A stretch of DNA of 64,000 nucleotides from an uncultured Gemmiger sp. (GCA_944388135.1 CALXHP010000002.1:1-64000), one strand, 5' to 3'; positions 1 through 9,146 are shown, counted from the first letter of the stretch. Numbers and translations are program-made. The notes: generated by a model from the letters alone, not told the origin.

Positions 1-85
1 CCTGCGGTTCACAGACAACAAGCCCTTTCGGTTGCTTGAACAATTTTTATTTGAAATTATTGTCTAACTTTTTGGGGGCACTTCA
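1..85. mobile_element. End of an IS3-family (IS150-like) insertion sequence, partial
   Basis: The + strand reads TGTCTAACTTTTTGGGGGCA then CTTCA at 61-85. This resembles the terminal inverted repeat of IS150-subgroup IS3 elements, whose ends carry an AGTTAGACA-like core next to a run of C or G. Bases 20-38 form a small hairpin (CAAGC...GCTTG) followed by a T-rich stretch, as often found after a transposase gene. No transposase reading frame lies inside the window, so the element would continue to the left of base 1. Recognition rests on the end motif only. The outer boundary near base 85 is a guess, because no target duplication can be checked. Confidence 0.42.
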
Positions 86-120
86 AGTTCCTTCGCAGGG
101 ATTTTTGTTTATCGGGACAA

Positions 121-1443
121 TCAGCGTTCCATCTTCCAGAAAGCACAGCTGTAGGGGGGCAGTTCGCTGCCGCCGCCAAAGTCATGGGGCTCCCCGGTGA
201 TCAGGTCCATGGCCATGCCGCAACCCGCATCAAAGTGGGCCACATAGGGGGCACCGTCCGCATTGATGGCCACCAGCACCCGCTCCTCCTCGGTACGGCG
301 CTCAAAAATCAACTGCTTGGGCTGCACCATCACATTGCGGTAGCTGCCGTTGCAAAGGGCCGGGCTGGAAGTCCGGGCCTGAGCCAGCAGAGAGATCCAC
401 CGGGTCAGATCATTCTCTTCCGGTTTTTCAATGGCGGGACGCAGGGTGGGATCGCCGTTTTTCTTGTCGCCTTCCATCCCCCACTCGCTGCCATAGTAGA
501 CTGCGGGGACGCCCGGCATGCCGAAGAGCAGGCCATACAGCGGCTTGATGCAGGCCTTATCCGTCAGAATCGTGGCAACACGGGTGACGTCGTGGTTATC
601 CACAAAGCTGAGCAGATGCTTGCCGGTATACAGGCACCAGGGCTCGGAGCCGAACTGCCGGTTCAGGCTGTAGCTGATCTCGTGCATATTGCCGGTGTTG
701 AAGCTGGAGTACAGCCCCTTGTAGCACTCGTAGTTGGTCACGCTGTGGCAGGCGTGATCATTCATCCAGCGGTTGTAGTCGCCATGGAGGGTCTCACCCA
801 CCAGCACAAACTCCGGCTTGACCTCGTTGGCAAGGCCCCGCAGCTCTGCCAAAAAGCCCAGGTCCAGGCAGTAGGCCACATCCAGGCGCAGGCCGTCGAT
901 GTCATAGTCTTTCACCCAGCCGCGCACCACATCAAAGAGATACTCTTTCACCGCCGGGTTCTGCAGGTTGAGTTTGACCAACTCATTGCAGCCTTCCCAG
1001 GCTTCGTACCAGAAACCGTCGTTGTAGTTGGTATTGCCGTCAAAGCTGATGTGGAACCAGTCCTTATAAGGGCCGTCCCACTTCTTTTCCTGTACATCCT
1101 TAAAGGCCCAGAAACCGCGGCCCACGTGGTTGAACACCCCGTCCAGCAGGACCCGGATGCCCGCCTTGTGCAGGGCATCCACCACCGTTTTCAGGTCCTC
1201 GTTGGTGCCCAGACGACTGTCCACTTTGGTATAATCCCGGGTATCATACCCGTGGGCGTCGCTTTCAAACAGCGGGTTGAAAAGCACGCAGGTGGCCCCC
1301 AGATCCTGAATATGTTCCACCCAGTCCAGCACCCGCAGCAGGCGGTGCTGTTCCGCCTGGGCCGGGTCCCCGTCATTTTGCAGCGGCGCGCCGCAAAGGC
1401 CCAGGGGGTAAATCTGATAGACCACAGCTTCATTGTACCACAT
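121..1443 (-). CDS. GH13 alpha-amylase family glycosidase, cytoplasmic
   Basis: A 440-residue alpha-glucan hydrolase of the GH13 (beta/alpha)8-barrel family, probably acting on maltodextrins or cyclodextrins inside the cell, since there is no signal peptide. Conserved regions are visible in order: DGVFNHVG near residue 101, DGLRLDVA with the presumed nucleophile Asp188, VGETLHGD with the acid/base Glu217, and FVDNHD with the transition-state Asp285. The start at MWYNEAVVYQ is chosen because AGGAGG lies eight bases upstream; a longer frame exists but has no ribosome-binding site. It follows the membrane-protein gene by 51 bases and is probably co-transcribed with it. Exact substrate (neopullulanase, cyclomaltodextrinase or alpha-amylase) cannot be read from the sequence. 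Confidence 0.9.
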   Translation of the reverse strand: MWYNEAVVYQIYPLGLCGAPLQNDGDPAQAEQHRLLRVLDWVEHIQDLGATCVLFNPLFESDAHGYDTRDYTKVDSRLGTNEDLKTVVDALHKAGIRVLLDGVFNHVGRGFWAFKDVQEKKWDGPYKDWFHISFDGNTNYNDGFWYEAWEGCNELVKLNLQNPAVKEYLFDVVRGWVKDYDIDGLRLDVAYCLDLGFLAELRGLANEVKPEFVLVGETLHGDYNRWMNDHACHSVTNYECYKGLYSSFNTGNMHEISYSLNRQFGSEPWCLYTGKHLLSFVDNHDVTRVATILTDKACIKPLYGLLFGMPGVPAVYYGSEWGMEGDKKNGDPTLRPAIEKPEENDLTRWISLLAQARTSSPALCNGSYRNVMVQPKQLIFERRTEEERVLVAINADGAPYVAHFDAGCGMAMDLITGEPHDFGGGSELPPYSCAFWKMER

Positions 1444-1494
1444 AGTTTGTCCTCCTATTATTTTCGGCGGGTATTCTTCTTCCCCGCTCACCTG

Positions 1495-2034
1495 TCAGAA
1501 AAAACGCTTCAGACGCTTGCGCAGAATCCGCCGGTAATACAGCGTCACGGCCCCCAACGCCCGGTCACATAAAAAGAAGGAAAGGTTGCCCATAGCCAAC
1601 AGCAGCACCAGTACTCCCCTGCCGTCTGAGGTAAACTCCTGCAAAACGGCAGGGCCCAGCAAGGCGAACAGAATCAGATATACAAGTACCGTGGCCAGGT
1701 TAAAAGCCAGAAACTTCAGCCCCCAGCGCAGTGCCGCCGGCTTTACTTTGCGCAGGGCATACCGCAAAACAGGATAGTACCCGATGACCAGTGCATAAAA
1801 CAGGGCCAGTTCGGTTTCCGGTACCAACAGTATACCCAGAACGGAAGCAGTCCCATACAGCAGCAGCGCATACCGCGGGCCGTATTCTTCCAGTACCGGC
1901 ACCAGCAAAAAGGCTGCAAGCATCGGTGCCGCATAGGTACCGATCTGCACAACAGCGCCCAAAAGCATCCATACCACCGAAAGCGCCCCCAGCACACCGC
2001 AGAGGGCGACCTTCTGACTTTTGGTTTTGCGCAT
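1495..2034 (-). CDS. Polytopic membrane protein of unknown function
   Basis: 179 residues, with about five or six hydrophobic segments (for example residues 9-28, 33-48, 55-71, 76-90, 108-126 and 140-155) and a basic C-terminus ending in RKRLKRF. It loosely resembles the S-components of ECF vitamin transporters or YybS-type membrane proteins, but no motif fixes this. A weak AGGTGA site precedes the ATG. It has its own promoter, which overlaps the 3' end of the upstream deacetylase gene, and the glycosidase follows on the same strand. Function unknown. Confidence 0.75.
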   Translation of the reverse strand: MRKTKSQKVALCGVLGALSVVWMLLGAVVQIGTYAAPMLAAFLLVPVLEEYGPRYALLLYGTASVLGILLVPETELALFYALVIGYYPVLRYALRKVKPAALRWGLKFLAFNLATVLVYLILFALLGPAVLQEFTSDGRGVLVLLLAMGNLSFFLCDRALGAVTLYYRRILRKRLKRFF

Positions 2035-2059
2035 TGCGGGGTCACCTGCTTTCGCAGTT

Positions 2060-2088
2060 ATTATACCCTATTCCCCGCCGCTTTGCAA
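2060..2088 (-). promoter_or_regulatory. Promoter for the membrane protein/glycosidase pair
   Basis: On the minus strand TTGCAA (2088-2083), a 17-base spacer and TATAAT (2065-2060) form a near-consensus sigma-A promoter, 26 bases before the start at 2034. The -35 box lies inside the last codons of the deacetylase gene. Confidence 0.75.
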
Positions 2089-2889
2089 TTGCACCATCTG
2101 TTCTACCGTACAAAAAGTATAGCCTTCCTGGCGGAACCAGTCGATGATGGACGGCAGCGCCTCCACCGTCTGGTCCGTGGCCTTGGTATCGTGCAGCAGC
2201 ACCACACAGGTGGTATGTTCTGCTGCGTCCTCCTGAATGTTATGCAGGATCTTCTCCGCATTGGGATGGGATGCGGTGGCATCCTCCCCACAGACGTTCC
2301 AGTCAATCCAGTGCCAGCCCTTTTCCTCGGTCTGGGCCTTCAGGGACTGCATGATCCCACTGCCGCCGTATTTGCTGCTGACCGTATTGGTACTGCCGCC
2401 GGGAAAACGCAGCCAGGTCAGATCTTCCAGGGAAAGATAGGGTTCCAGGGCCTGGCGCAGCGCTTTGATATCCTGCCAGAATGCGTCGGTGCTTTGATAG
2501 ATTTTTGCATACCGGTGGCTTGCACTGTGCATGGCCACCTGGTGTCCCTGCTGCGCAATGGTGCGCACCAGGGGCAGATATTCCTGGTTGATGTCCTGGG
2601 CACAGACAAAAAAGGTTGCGGGGACTTTTTCTTCTGCCAGGATTTTCAAGATGGGCTGTGTGTTGGTGCTGGGACCGTCATCAAAGGTCAGGCAGACCAT
2701 CTTGGGCAGAGCGTTCTCCCCCGTGGATGCCGCTGTAGCCGCAAAGCAGTCGTTGGGGATTGCCGCATCGGCAAACTCCCTGTGATACAGCAGATGGATC
2801 AACACCGCCAGAATGGCCATCAGCAGTCCCAGTACAATCCAGGCCAGCCGATCCTCCCGCTGCTTTTTTTGTGGGCGATGGTAGCGAAT
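2068..2889 (-). CDS. Membrane-anchored polysaccharide deacetylase (NodB/PdaA type), probable ATT start
   Basis: A carbohydrate esterase 4 enzyme that would remove N-acetyl groups from peptidoglycan or a related glycan outside the cell. Visible motifs are LTFDDGPS (catalytic Asp and metal Asp), HSASHRY (metal His), RFPGGS and VVLLHDT. From the first ATG (2820) the protein has 250 residues but begins inside its own transmembrane helix and has no ribosome-binding site. Reading upstream in frame gives a basic stretch (IRYHRPQKKQREDR) then RLAWIVLGLLMAILAVLIH, a normal signal anchor, starting at ATT (2889) seven bases after GGGAGG. No ATG, GTG or TTG fits this site, so a rare ATT start giving 273 residues is my choice. 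Family assignment is firm; the start is inferred. Confidence 0.85.
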   Translation of the reverse strand: MRYHRPQKKQREDRLAWIVLGLLMAILAVLIHLLYHREFADAAIPNDCFAATAASTGENALPKMVCLTFDDGPSTNTQPILKILAEEKVPATFFVCAQDINQEYLPLVRTIAQQGHQVAMHSASHRYAKIYQSTDAFWQDIKALRQALEPYLSLEDLTWLRFPGGSTNTVSSKYGGSGIMQSLKAQTEEKGWHWIDWNVCGEDATASHPNAEKILHNIQEDAAEHTTCVVLLHDTKATDQTVEALPSIIDWFRQEGYTFCTVEQMVQLQSGGE

Positions 2890-2940
2890 CTTCTTTCCCT
2901 CCCTTGGGTTTTGCTACAGCCTATGCGCCCGATGGACAAA

Positions 2941-2971
2941 ATAAAACCCTGCCTTTCCGCAGAAAGGCAGG
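2941..2971 (-). terminator. Rho-independent terminator after trkH
   Basis: On the minus strand CCCTGCCTTT, a six-base loop and AAAGGCAGGG are followed by TTTTATTTTG. It lies just after the trkH stop and before the deacetylase gene. Confidence 0.85.
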
Positions 2972-2986
2972 GGGGTGAAGATTGAA

Positions 2987-4453
2987 TCAGGAATGTACGA
3001 TGTTGGCGGGACGTTTCCGCCAGAGCCGGGGCGAGAAAAGCGCCAGGATGGGGTAAAGTTCCAGACGGCCGGCCAGCATATCAAAGGAAAGCAGCAGCTT
3101 CGCCGGATCGGAGAAATCCGCAAAAGATCCCATGGGGCCCACAATTTCCAGGCCGGGGCCCACGTTGTTGAAACAGGTGGCCACCGCCGTGAAGGTGGTG
3201 ATGAGATCGAATCCATCGATAGAGACCAGCAAGACCGAGGCTGCAAAGAGCAGCATATAGATATTGAAGTAGTTGTGCACGCCCCGCAGCGTTTTTTCGT
3301 CCAGTGCCTTGCCCTCAAACCGGATGGAGGTAATGGCATGACTGTGGAGCATCTTATTCAGGTCCTGGCGGGCTGCCTTGAAGAAGATGATGATACGGGA
3401 AACTTTCAGACCGCCCGCGGTGGAGCCTGCACAGGCACCGATAAAGATCAGCAGCACCAGCACCGTGCGGGAATAATTGGGCCATTGGTTGAAGTCCGTG
3501 GTGGCGTATCCCGTGGTGGTGACCACCGAGGCCACCTGGAAAAAGGCCGTCCGCAAGGCTGTACCGATATTGTCATACAGGCTGGCAATATTGATGGTAA
3601 TGGTGATGGTGGAGAACGCAACGATGCCCAGATAGACCCGCAGTTCCTCCGACCGGAAGGCTTCCTTGAAATGACGCAGCAGGATAAAATAGTAGAGATT
3701 GAAATTGATGCCGAAAAGCAGCATGAATACGCCGATGACCACCTCATAAAAGGCATTGTGATAGGCACCTACACTGAGAGCCTTGTTGCTGAAGCCACCG
3801 GTACCGGCGGTACCGAAGGAATGGATCAGTGCGTCATACAGCGGCATCCCCCCTGCGCAGAGGATCACCACCTCCACCACGGTGAGCACAAAATAGATCT
3901 CATACAGGATCTTGGCGCTGTCCCGCAGTTTGCTGGAGATCTTGCCCACCGTGGGGCCGGGAACCTCGGCACGCATCAGATGCATGGCCCGGCCATCCGT
4001 CATGGGTAGGATGGCCATGGCAAAGACCAGCACACCCATGCCGCCCACCCAGTGGGAGAAACTGCGCCAGAACAGCAGGCCCTTACTCATAGCCTCCACA
4101 TCGGTGAGGATGGTGGAGCCGGTGGTGGTAAAGCCGGATACCATCTCAAAAAAGGCATCAAAGAAAGAGGGAATCTGCCCCGAGATCATGAAGGGCAAGG
4201 CACCGAATACCGACATGAGCACCCAGACCAATGCCACGATCACCAGGCCGTCCCGGGCATAGATCGTGGTATTGCGGGGCTGCCGGTAACTGAGCAGCAC
4301 GCCCAGCAGCGTAAGGCCCAACACCGGCCACAAAAAGGCAAGAACAATATTCCACTCGCCATAGATGGCTGAACAAGCCATGGGGCAGAGCATCAAGACG
4401 GCTTCGATCCAGAAAATGCGGCCCAGCACAAAACCAACCATTTTATAGTTCAT
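2987..4453 (-). CDS. trkH: Trk/Ktr-type potassium uptake channel subunit TrkH
   Basis: The 488-residue membrane subunit of a K+ uptake system. All four pore loops of the MPM repeat fold are visible with their selectivity-filter segments: SGFTTTGSTIL, FGTAGTGGFS, SVVTTTGYATTDF and TCFNNVGPGL. Length is normal for TrkH. It starts ten bases after the trkA stop, so the two form an operon in the order trkA-trkH. TrkA supplies the cytoplasmic RCK gating ring. There is no sign of truncation. Confidence 0.95.
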   Translation of the reverse strand: MNYKMVGFVLGRIFWIEAVLMLCPMACSAIYGEWNIVLAFLWPVLGLTLLGVLLSYRQPRNTTIYARDGLVIVALVWVLMSVFGALPFMISGQIPSFFDAFFEMVSGFTTTGSTILTDVEAMSKGLLFWRSFSHWVGGMGVLVFAMAILPMTDGRAMHLMRAEVPGPTVGKISSKLRDSAKILYEIYFVLTVVEVVILCAGGMPLYDALIHSFGTAGTGGFSNKALSVGAYHNAFYEVVIGVFMLLFGINFNLYYFILLRHFKEAFRSEELRVYLGIVAFSTITITINIASLYDNIGTALRTAFFQVASVVTTTGYATTDFNQWPNYSRTVLVLLIFIGACAGSTAGGLKVSRIIIFFKAARQDLNKMLHSHAITSIRFEGKALDEKTLRGVHNYFNIYMLLFAASVLLVSIDGFDLITTFTAVATCFNNVGPGLEIVGPMGSFADFSDPAKLLLSFDMLAGRLELYPILALFSPRLWRKRPANIVHS

Positions 4454-4463
4454 GCCCGGCGCC

Positions 4464-5828
4464 TCACTTTACTATATCCCGCAGCGCGTGGAGTGTGGTA
4501 TCGGTGGTGACCACTACTACATCGTCCCCCTCCGAAAGGGCATCGTCACCGGAAGGGATGACCGTCTGGCCGTTGCGGCGCACGATACCCACCACCAGTA
4601 GACCGTCTTTCAGGCGCAGTTCTTTCAGCGGCTTGCCAATAAAAGGCAGCCCCGGCCCCACGTTGAACTCCAAAGCTTCCACCCGGCCGCCTACCAGGCG
4701 ATGGAGCGTTTTGATATTCTCCGAGTCGATGCTGTTCTGCATGGCACGCACATACCGGGTAATGGCTTCGCTGGTGACGGCCGCGGTGGAGACCACACTG
4801 TCCACCAGATTGTTGGCCGAGGCCAGGTCCGCAAAGGAGGGACGGTTGATCTTGGCCACCACCTTGCAGGAATTGAACTGGGAGGCATACATGGCCAGGA
4901 TGATATTGGTTTCATCCATACCGGTCAGCGCCACAAACGCATCCATTTCATCAATGCGTTCCTCGCTGAGGAGCTCGCTGTCGGCACCGTCCCCATGGAT
5001 GACCAGTACGCCGGGAAATTTTTCGCTCATCTCCTGGCAGCGGGCCAGATTGTTGTCGATAACGGTCATCCGCTTCTGTACATCCTGCAGTTCCCGCACC
5101 AGATAATAGGTCATCCGGCCGGCGCCCACGATCATGATGTTGTTGGCACGCTCTTTGAAAAGATTCAGTTTCCGGAAGAAAGTCTCCAGATCCCGGGGAG
5201 ATGCCGTCAGGTAGATTTTATCCCCCGCCTGCAAGGCAAAAGAACCGGAGGGAATGATGGTATCCTGCCCGCGGGCCACGGCACAGATCAGAATTTTGAC
5301 TCGGATATTGCGGTACAGGTCTGTCAGAGGCATCCCCACCAGGGGGTTGTCCTTGCCGATGCGGTACTCCACCAGTTCAAAGCGCTGCCGGCAAAACTGT
5401 TCCCGCTTGATGGCACTGGGGAAACGCAGCACACGGGCAATTTCCCGTGCGGTGGCCTGCTCCGGGTTGATGACCATGGAAAGGCCTAATTCCCCCCGCA
5501 TAAAGCGCAGCTGCTTGGCATACTCCGGGTTGCGGATACGGGCAATGGTGTGCCGCGTGCCGATTTTTTTGGCCACCAGACAGGAAAGGATGTTGATCTC
5601 ATCACTGGAAGTGGTGGCGATCAGCAGGTCTGCCCCCTCTTCAAAGGCTTCCTTTTGGACGCCGTAGCATCCGCCGTTGCCGGCCACGCCCCGTACGTCG
5701 TAAATGTTGACGATATTGTCGATGATCTCCTGGTATTGATCAATGACGACAAGATCGTGTCCCTCAGCGGCAAGCTGCGCCGTCAGGGCACGGCCGACCT
5801 TACCCAGGCCGACAACCACGATTCTCAT
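4464..5828 (-). CDS. trkA: Trk potassium transport regulator TrkA (double RCK)
   Basis: The 454-residue cytoplasmic gating subunit of the Trk K+ system. It is a tandem repeat of two RCK units. The first Rossmann fold opens with VVGLGKVGRAL and an acidic ribose-binding VIDQ; the second begins near residue 233 with IMIVGAGRMTYYLV. Each is followed by a TrkA-C domain (around residues 140-215 and 375-454). Two N and two C domains in one chain is the usual TrkA form, as opposed to the single-RCK KtrA. It is first in the operon, with AAGGAGA upstream of the ATG. Confidence 0.95.
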   Translation of the reverse strand: MRIVVVGLGKVGRALTAQLAAEGHDLVVIDQYQEIIDNIVNIYDVRGVAGNGGCYGVQKEAFEEGADLLIATTSSDEINILSCLVAKKIGTRHTIARIRNPEYAKQLRFMRGELGLSMVINPEQATAREIARVLRFPSAIKREQFCRQRFELVEYRIGKDNPLVGMPLTDLYRNIRVKILICAVARGQDTIIPSGSFALQAGDKIYLTASPRDLETFFRKLNLFKERANNIMIVGAGRMTYYLVRELQDVQKRMTVIDNNLARCQEMSEKFPGVLVIHGDGADSELLSEERIDEMDAFVALTGMDETNIILAMYASQFNSCKVVAKINRPSFADLASANNLVDSVVSTAAVTSEAITRYVRAMQNSIDSENIKTLHRLVGGRVEALEFNVGPGLPFIGKPLKELRLKDGLLVVGIVRRNGQTVIPSGDDALSEGDDVVVVTTDTTLHALRDIVK

Positions 5829-5896
5829 GGCTTTTCTCCTTTTCTTTCCACTGTACCCTATCTACCGTCAAACAGGCACAGTTTTCTACGTTATCA

Positions 5897-5929
5897 GGCT
5901 CATTATAGCAAAGTGAGCCAAAAAAGCAA
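5897..5929 (-). promoter_or_regulatory. trkAH promoter with a dyad around the -10 box
   Basis: On the minus strand TTGCTT (5929-5924), a 16-base spacer and TATAAT (5907-5902). The -10 box is flanked by a 6-bp inverted repeat, GGCTCA (5897-5902) and TGAGCC (5914-5919), which could be a repressor site. The promoter call is good; the operator is inference. Confidence 0.65.
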
Positions 5930-5991
5930 TAGGACATTTTTTGAATCTCTGCGACATCCTTTTGCTGTGTTCTTTTTGGTGCAAGCCTGCC

Positions 5992-6030
5992 AAAAAAATA
6001 CGGCCTTTCCAAGGCGGAAAAGCCGTATTT
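5992..6030 (-). terminator. Terminator after guaB
   Basis: AAATACGGC and GCCGTATTT, with an inner CTTTTCC/GGAAAG extension, make a long stem followed on the minus strand by TTTTTTT. Confidence 0.85.
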
Positions 6031-6056
6031 GCTATGGGGAAAGTTTCTTGACGGAA

Positions 6057-7562
6057 TCAGCTGTTCTGAACGTTGTTCTTCAAAATAACGTCATGGCTGC
6101 CGCCTTCCACAATGGAGGTGGAAGAAACCACCGTCAGGCGGGCCTTCTCCTGCAGTTCGGGGATAGAGAGCGCACCGCAGTTGCACATGGTAGACCGCAC
6201 CTTGTACAGGGTGGTCTGGACGCCGTCCGCCAAAGGGCCGGCGTACGGGACGTAAGAATCAACGCCTTCCTCGAAGCTCAGCTTCTGGGCACCGCCCAGG
6301 TCATAGCGCTGCCAGTTGCGGGCGCGGTTGGAACCTTCGCCCCAGTATTCCTTGACGTAGTTGCCGCCCACACGCAGCTTGTTCGTGGGGGATTCGTCGA
6401 AGCGGGCAAAGTAACGGCCCAGCATGACAAAGTCAGCGCCCATAGCCAGTGCCAGGGTGATGTGGTAATCCTGCACGATGCCGCCGTCGGAGCAGATGGG
6501 CACGTAGATACCGGTCTCTTTATAGTACTCGTCACGGGCCTTGGCCACCTCGATGACCGCCGTGGCCTGGCCGCGGCCGATACCCTTGGTCTCGCGGGTG
6601 ATGCAGATGGAACCGCCGCCGATGCCGATCTTGACGAAGTCGGCGCCGGCCTTGGCCAGGAACATAAAACCGTCACGGTCCACCACGTTGCCGGCACCCA
6701 CCTTGACCTTATCGCCGTAATGCTCACGGATCCAGTCGATGGTGCGGGACTGCCACTCGCTGAAGCCCTCGGAAGAGTCGATGCAGAGCACATCCACACC
6801 GGCCTCCACCAGAGCAGGAACGCGCTCGGCATAGTCGCGGGTATTGATACCGGCGCCCACCACATAGCTCTTGTTGGCGTCCAGCAGTTCATTCACGTTT
6901 TCTTTGTGGGAGTCGTAGTCCTTGCGGAAGACCATATACTGCAGGTGGCCTTCTTCATCCACCAGGGGCAGCGAATTGATCTTATTGTCCCAGATGATAT
7001 CGTTGCAGTCATGCAGGCTGGTGGTGGCGGGGGCGGTGACCAGCTTGTCCAGCGGGGTCATGAACTCGGTGACCTTCAGGTCATGGGTCATGCGGGACAG
7101 GCGGTAGTCGCGGGAGGCCACGATGCCCAGCAGTTTGCCGTGGGCCGTGCCGTCATCGGTGATGGCCACGGTGGAATGGCCGGTGCGGGTCTTCAGATCC
7201 AGCACATCCCCCAGGGTAGCCTCCGGCGGCAGGTTGGAGTCAGAGGTGACAAAGCCTTTCTTGTAGGCCTTGACGCGGCGCACCATGTCCGCTTCCTGCT
7301 CAATCGTCTGCGAACCATAGATGAAGGAAACGCCGCCCTGCTTGGCCAGCGCAATGGCCAGCTTCTCACCGGAAACGGACTGCATGATGGCCGAAACCAT
7401 CGGGATGTTCATTTCCAGCGGGCACTCTTCTTCCCCTTTGCGGTACTTGACCAGCGGGGTCTTGAGGCTGACGGACGTCGGCACGCACTGCGAAGAAGAA
7501 TAGCCGGGGACGAGCAGATATTCACCAAAGGTACGAGACGGTTCAGAAAAATAATACGCCAT
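6057..7562 (-). CDS. guaB: IMP dehydrogenase
   Basis: Oxidises IMP to XMP with NAD+, the committed step of GMP synthesis in the cytoplasm. The 501-residue chain has the TIM barrel split by a CBS pair (about residues 110-220), the IMP loop [13 protein letters not shown] with catalytic Cys320, and the flap region with NRARNWQRY. Its C-terminal half ([15 protein letters not shown]) is of the longer IMPDH type seen in clostridia. It is monocistronic between its own promoter and terminator. The 5' leader is only about 65 bases, too short for a purine riboswitch. Confidence 0.95.
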   Translation of the reverse strand: MAYYFSEPSRTFGEYLLVPGYSSSQCVPTSVSLKTPLVKYRKGEEECPLEMNIPMVSAIMQSVSGEKLAIALAKQGGVSFIYGSQTIEQEADMVRRVKAYKKGFVTSDSNLPPEATLGDVLDLKTRTGHSTVAITDDGTAHGKLLGIVASRDYRLSRMTHDLKVTEFMTPLDKLVTAPATTSLHDCNDIIWDNKINSLPLVDEEGHLQYMVFRKDYDSHKENVNELLDANKSYVVGAGINTRDYAERVPALVEAGVDVLCIDSSEGFSEWQSRTIDWIREHYGDKVKVGAGNVVDRDGFMFLAKAGADFVKIGIGGGSICITRETKGIGRGQATAVIEVAKARDEYYKETGIYVPICSDGGIVQDYHITLALAMGADFVMLGRYFARFDESPTNKLRVGGNYVKEYWGEGSNRARNWQRYDLGGAQKLSFEEGVDSYVPYAGPLADGVQTTLYKVRSTMCNCGALSIPELQEKARLTVVSSTSIVEGGSHDVILKNNVQNS

Positions 7563-7635
7563 AAATGCACTCTCCTGACTTCCTATTTTGTACGATCCCG
7601 GAGCAATTGCCCAAGGATTTTATGTGATTAGAAAG

Positions 7636-7664
7636 ATTGTACCACATTCGCGGACAAAACACAA
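7636..7664 (-). promoter_or_regulatory. guaB promoter
   Basis: Minus-strand TTGTGT (7664-7659), a 17-base spacer ending TGTGG, and TACAAT (7641-7636), about 73 bases before the guaB start. Confidence 0.7.
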
Positions 7665-7780
7665 AAGATTTCACGAAAATCTTTCTTGCACGGGAGTGGC
7701 GAAACTTGTGAAATTTGCACCAAAGCCGTCGAGAAAAGTACTACTTTGTATGATTTCCAAAGCCATCCCCGGCAGAGGGT

Positions 7781-7810
7781 GTTTCCGGGACGCGGATTTT
7801 GTGGTATAAT
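7781..7810 (+). promoter_or_regulatory. Promoter of the O-antigen-ligase-like gene
   Basis: TATAAT at 7805-7810 is preceded by TGTGG, an extended -10. The -35 region is poor. The start codon is 31 bases downstream. Confidence 0.55.
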
Positions 7811-7841
7811 AGCCCCATTCTGATAGAAAGGTTATTCCCAT

Positions 7842-9035
7842 ATGCTTTTGCAACACTGCCCTTTGCTGGACCCCGGCCAGGCCCGCAGGCAGGCTCTGGC
7901 GCAGCGTCTTTTCTGCGCGGCGCTGGCTCTGCTGGTGATCTTGTCCGAAGTGTTCAGTTCCAATATTCAATCCACCCTTCCCGCATTCAGTCACCTGGCG
8001 CGGCTGGCCCTGACCGGCGGCGCAGTGCTGCTGCTGGGCGCCAAGATCCTGCTGCTTACCGACTACCAGCGGCGCTGGCAGCCGGTTCTGGCGGCACTGG
8101 TCGTTTTATACACCGCCTTTGCCGCCTGGCACGGGGATGATGTCTGGTTCTTGCTGGCTGCTCTGGTAGGTCTGGGCGCCAAAGACGTGGACTTACGTCA
8201 GGCCCTGCGGGTCTATCTGATAACCGCCGTCGTGGGGCTGCTTTTTGTACAGCTGCTTCACTTTGCCACCCCGCTGATGCCCTACAATTTCTACTGCCGC
8301 AACTGGGATTTCGGGTACGGCCATTACAATGGCTTCGGGGCCCGGTTGGTGGGCGTCTTTTTTGCCTGGGCCTGGCTTCGTCATGACCGGCTGCGCTGGT
8401 TCGATTGGGTCGGTTTCCTGGCCCTGTTTGCCTTTACCTATAAAGTGCCGGGCAGCCGCGGTGCTGCCGGTGCCATGGCGGCCCTGATTTTTCTGTTTGC
8501 CGTGCAGCGCTTTTTGCCCCGCTTGTTCGACAACAAGGTCTGGTACGCCTTGGCCATTGCCCTGCCGGTAGTGCTGGCCGCCTTCAGCCTCTACGCCGGG
8601 TATGTTTACAATCCGGAATGGCCCTACGAACGGATGGCCCTGCTGCTGTTGAGCATTTTCCTCTCCGGCCGGTTTGAGATCTGGCACAACGTGTTCTGGA
8701 GTGCCGACCTTTCCTGGCTGGGCGGGCTGCCCACCGACGGGGATGAACACCATGCCATCGACAACGCCTTCCTGGCCATCCCCATGAACAAGGGTTACCT
8801 GGGTGCCATCCTGATGGCGGTATTTTTCCTGCTGTTGTTGTGGCGGCTGGCCAAACATCGCCATGCCACCGAGGTTCTCTGCCTGGTGGCACTGACCCTC
8901 TATATTTTTATGGAAAACAAACCTTTCCTGCTCTCGGCCAACCCCTTCCTGCTGCTGGCCCCCTGCGTATTCTTTACCGGCTGCAGAAAACCGTGGGAAG
9001 AGCCTCTTCCGGTGGTCTGCGCACGTTCCCTATAA
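7842..9035 (+). CDS. Polytopic membrane protein, O-antigen ligase/polymerase (Wzy/WaaL)-like
   Basis: 397 residues with about ten hydrophobic helices. The long loop between the later helices contains FEIWHNVFWS and TDGDEHHAIDNAFLAIPMNKG, the layout of the O-antigen polymerase/ligase family, where this outer loop acts on lipid-linked glycans. It probably takes part in making a surface polysaccharide. It stands alone, with a promoter, AGAAAGG upstream of the ATG and a strong terminator, and no other capsule genes are adjacent. Family call is by topology and loop features only. Confidence 0.65.
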   Translation: MLLQHCPLLDPGQARRQALAQRLFCAALALLVILSEVFSSNIQSTLPAFSHLARLALTGGAVLLLGAKILLLTDYQRRWQPVLAALVVLYTAFAAWHGDDVWFLLAALVGLGAKDVDLRQALRVYLITAVVGLLFVQLLHFATPLMPYNFYCRNWDFGYGHYNGFGARLVGVFFAWAWLRHDRLRWFDWVGFLALFAFTYKVPGSRGAAGAMAALIFLFAVQRFLPRLFDNKVWYALAIALPVVLAAFSLYAGYVYNPEWPYERMALLLLSIFLSGRFEIWHNVFWSADLSWLGGLPTDGDEHHAIDNAFLAIPMNKGYLGAILMAVFFLLLLWRLAKHRHATEVLCLVALTLYIFMENKPFLLSANPFLLLAPCVFFTGCRKPWEEPLPVVCARSL

Positions 9036-9045
9036 AAACACATTG

Positions 9046-9087
9046 ACCCGCGGGACGAAAAGTATCCCGCGGGTTTTCCTGTTTTTG
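9046..9087 (+). terminator. Terminator after the Wzy-like gene
   Basis: ACCCGCGGGA and TCCCGCGGGT, with a nine-base loop, are followed by TTTTCCTGTTTTT. Confidence 0.85.
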
Positions 9088-9112
9088 CGCCGGACAAAAC
9101 GCCGGATAAAAC

Positions 9113-9146
9113 AAAAAGCGTCGCAACTTTCGTTGTGACGCTTTTT
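9113..9146 (-). terminator. Terminator after tRNA-Leu
   Basis: A 15-bp stem (AAAAAGCGTCGCAAC against GTTGTGACGCTTTTT, one G-T pair) with a four-base loop starts three bases past the tRNA CCA end on the minus strand. It could work in both directions. Confidence 0.85.

Noticed and set aside
7563..7630. Purine riboswitch before guaB
   Set aside because: Leader of about 65 bases with no conserved purine aptamer core or expression platform.
5550..7631. A 693-codon frame opposite guaB and trkA
   Set aside because: It spans two real genes and a promoter region on the opposite strand and shows no family motif.
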